Origin: an uncultured Erysipelotrichaceae bacterium
Lineage (GTDB): Bacteria; Bacillota_I; Bacilli_A; RF39; UBA660
DNA: 55,780 nt
Assembly: GCA_902767245.1 (NCBI GenBank)
Contig: CACXGO010000008.1
Coordinates: 1-55,780 of the forward strand
Reading direction: 5' to 3'
The notes beneath the pieces were generated by a model that saw only the letters and a program-made list of their open reading frames with translations, did no database searches and had not been told where the DNA came from. Positions 52,228-55,780 of the stretch are shown in pieces. Positions within the stretch are counted from its first letter, which is position 1. Each line of letters starts with the position of its first letter. Position numbers and translations under genes: made by a program.

Positions 52228-54015
52228 CTAACTTAATATTTTTTCTGCTTTTGTAATATAGTCATCAAACATTTTAATAGCGCTTAAAACCACTTCTTTT
52301 TTTGTAATATCAATATTCATTGTCATCAATGCTTCTTTAGGATTCATCTTACCACCAATTTTCAAAAATTCACGATAATTCTTAAGCATTTCTTTATTGC
52401 CATTTAAAATTTCGCTAACTATATAACTAGCAATTGATAACCCTGTTGCGTATTTATAGACATAAAAATTGTAATAAAAATGTGGTATTCTAGCCCATTC
52501 ATATTTAATTTCATCATCAATAATAACATTATTACCAAAATACTTCTGAACAAGAGCATAATAATTCTGTTCTAGATAATCACTTGTTAATATTTGACCA
52601 TCTTTGCTTGCTAGAACCATATTTTTTTCAAATTCAGCAAACATTGTTTGACGATAAATAGTAGCTTTAAATAAACCAAGCAAGTTATTAATAACAATTT
52701 TTTTAGTTAAAGCATCACCATGATCTAACATATAATTTGCAAGAATCATTTCATTTACAGTCGAAGCAATTTCAGCAACAAATATTTGATAATTACTATA
52801 TATATAACTGTTATTAGAATTTGCATAATATGAATGCATTGAATGCCCTAATTCATGTGCAAGTGTTGAAATGTCATTATATTTTCCTTCATAATTTAAA
52901 AGCAAAAAAGGATTGGTCAAGTAACTTCCAGAAGAATATGCTCCACCTCTTTTACCTTTATTATTATAAACATCAATCCAATGTTCATCAAAAGCACGTT
53001 TCAAAACTTCAACATAATCATTACCTAATACACTTAAAGCATCAATAACAATCTTTTCTGCTTCCTCAAAAGTATAATTACGTCCTTTTCCATTTGTAAG
53101 CTCAACATAAGTATCATAAATATGCGATTTTTTTAGACCTAAATGCTTATTTCTAAAATCATAATATCTATAAATAACACCTAAATTCTCATTGACTGTT
53201 TCAATTAAAGAATCATATACATCTGTTTCAATTTCATCATTAAACAAAGCTTTTTCTATAGGATTTTTATATTTATAAATATTACTTAAAGCATTTAAAG
53301 AATTTACATAACCTGAATATGTTGATGCAATTGTATGATCAAATTCACCATATTTTTTCAAAAGTTTTTTAAAAGCACTTTTTCTGACACTTCTTTTTCT
53401 AGATTGTAAAAAGGTTGTAAAATTACTCTCTGTAAGTTCGGTTGTTTTACCATTTTCATCTTTGATGTTACCAAAAGTCATATCAGTGTCAGTTAACTTT
53501 GAATATGTTTCACTTGATGATTTTAATGATTTTGCTAGTTCAGCTATTAGTTTTTCTTCAGATTCATTTAAAACATGTTTTTTATAACGAAATAACTCTT
53601 TTAATAAAATTTCATATTCTTTTAATTTTGGAAATTCTTGATAAAACTTTTCAATCTCAGCATAATTTAATTTTAATAAACTAGGTTCAAAAAAGCTATT
53701 TTTTTTGGACATCTCATAATATAAATTATGTATTCTTTTAACCATTTCATCATATAGACTTATAGTTGTATCTGAATCATGATTAAGATGTGCATATGTA
53801 TATAATTTATCTATTAAAACATCAATTTCATCACTACTTTTTAAAAATTCGTATAAACTTTTTCCGTTTTCAAATACTTTATCAATTTTTAAGTCTTGAA
53901 TCATTTTAGCAACAACTTCATATTCTTTATAGAATTCATCATCAGATTCATAAATAGTGGTCAAATCCCATTTATATTTATCGCTTATTTCAGATCTTTT
54001 TTTTTGCTTATTCAT
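52228..54015 (-). CDS. pepF: Oligoendopeptidase F (M3 family)
   Basis: Zinc metallopeptidase degrading short peptides in the cytoplasm, 595 residues, the usual length. The HExxH motif is in TLAHELGHSMHSYYA (about residue 386), with the third ligand downstream in IASTVNEM. The N-terminal helical domain (WDLTTIYESDDEFYKEY) is typical of PepF. It sits between dnaK and dnaJ, an unusual insertion in the heat-shock operon. ATG follows TAGGAGAT. Confidence 0.93.
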   Translation of the reverse strand: MNKQKKRSEISDKYKWDLTTIYESDDEFYKEYEVVAKMIQDLKIDKVFENGKSLYEFLKSSDEIDVLIDKLYTYAHLNHDSDTTISLYDEMVKRIHNLYYEMSKKNSFFEPSLLKLNYAEIEKFYQEFPKLKEYEILLKELFRYKKHVLNESEEKLIAELAKSLKSSSETYSKLTDTDMTFGNIKDENGKTTELTESNFTTFLQSRKRSVRKSAFKKLLKKYGEFDHTIASTYSGYVNSLNALSNIYKYKNPIEKALFNDEIETDVYDSLIETVNENLGVIYRYYDFRNKHLGLKKSHIYDTYVELTNGKGRNYTFEEAEKIVIDALSVLGNDYVEVLKRAFDEHWIDVYNNKGKRGGAYSSGSYLTNPFLLLNYEGKYNDISTLAHELGHSMHSYYANSNNSYIYSNYQIFVAEIASTVNEMILANYMLDHGDALTKKIVINNLLGLFKATIYRQTMFAEFEKNMVLASKDGQILTSDYLEQNYYALVQKYFGNNVIIDDEIKYEWARIPHFYYNFYVYKYATGLSIASYIVSEILNGNKEMLKNYREFLKIGGKMNPKEALMTMNIDITKKEVVLSAIKMFDDYITKAEKILS

Positions 54016-54036
54016 TATTATCTCCTATACAAGCGA

Positions 54037-54059
54037 AAGTTCTAGTTAAACTAGAACTT
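54037..54059 (-). other. Hairpin between dnaK and pepF
   Basis: Minus strand AAGTTCTAG-TTTAA-CTAGAACTT forms a perfect 9-bp stem soon after the dnaK stop codon, followed by a broken T-rich tail (TCGCTTG). It may be a partial terminator that reduces pepF-dnaJ expression relative to dnaK. Confidence 0.5.
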
Positions 54060-54064
54060 CACTT

Positions 54065-55780
<1,716 letters not shown>

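Overview
The window is a strongly AT-rich bacterial chromosome segment. It carries standard Bacillota housekeeping genes, short intergenic gaps and AAGGAGG-type ribosome binding sites. UGA serves as a stop codon (queA, gatB, the YihY gene and a TadE-like gene all end in TGA), so a Mycoplasma-type code is unlikely. Sporulation genes (spoIVA, sigK, a spoVID/sipL-like gene, a CotS/YutH-like gene, spoVIF), GatCAB, Tad pilus genes and large secreted proteins with InlB-type repeats together suggest a spore-forming, low-GC Bacilli/Erysipelotrichia/RF39-like gut lineage. That placement is inference. Almost all genes lie on the minus strand; the plus-strand exceptions are a small membrane ORF (9228), a coat-like gene (14751), sigK (15043) and a lipoprotein gene (30915).

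Layout (minus strand unless noted). 1-3.2 kb: the str operon rpsL-rpsG-fusA with a consensus promoter; the ribosome binding site of the next gene (probably tuf) sits at the left edge. 3.2-9.1 kb: a membrane-anchored unknown, a Nudix/winged-helix regulator, a P2-type cation ATPase, a WG/pentapeptide-like unknown and mntP. 9.2-15.7 kb: a spore and stress block with a CotS-like pseudokinase, a SpoVID/SipL-like LysM protein, Lon, a helicase-associated-domain protein, a degenerate polysaccharide deacetylase, a Tyr/Pro-rich coat-like protein and intact sigK. 15.7-20.3 kb: miaA, queA, an unknown, ruvB, ruvA and an RNHCP protein. 20.3-25.3 kb: a Tad (type IVc pilus) operon in which TadB carries an N-terminal Ig-like extension. 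25.4-30.8 kb: a membrane unknown, fmt, priA, spoIVA.

31.3-40.3 kb is the most distinctive region. It is an apparent SipW-type secretion locus: a TasA/camelysin-like protein, a second membrane-anchored camelysin-like protein, an ER-type (Ser/His) SipW signal peptidase, a third SipW-type substrate, and a 2135-residue secreted protein. The giant combines eight InlB-type repeats, Big_2-like domains and two beta-helix-like regions with a C-terminal tyrosine-phosphatase domain that keeps HCxxGxxRTG. A 44-bp perfect palindrome separates the first gene from the rest, and paired TTTGACAAA sites lie near its promoter.

40.5-55.8 kb: a DUF4282-like membrane protein, spoVIF, the engB-unknown-der operon (with a hairpin that would enclose the unknown gene's start codon), a small membrane protein, a YihY/BrkB protein, a solute-binding/degenerate-GGDEF membrane protein, gatCAB, a membrane unknown, and dnaK-pepF-dnaJ, with dnaK cut by the right edge.

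Regulation visible in the sequence: promoter-like sites resembling mother-cell sigma-E/sigma-K elements lie before spoIVA, spoVIF and the coat-like gene. Most transcription units end in hairpins whose stem overlaps the stop codon. No tRNA, rRNA, CRISPR array, insertion sequence or prophage was seen, and no gene-free stretch exceeds 300 bases.
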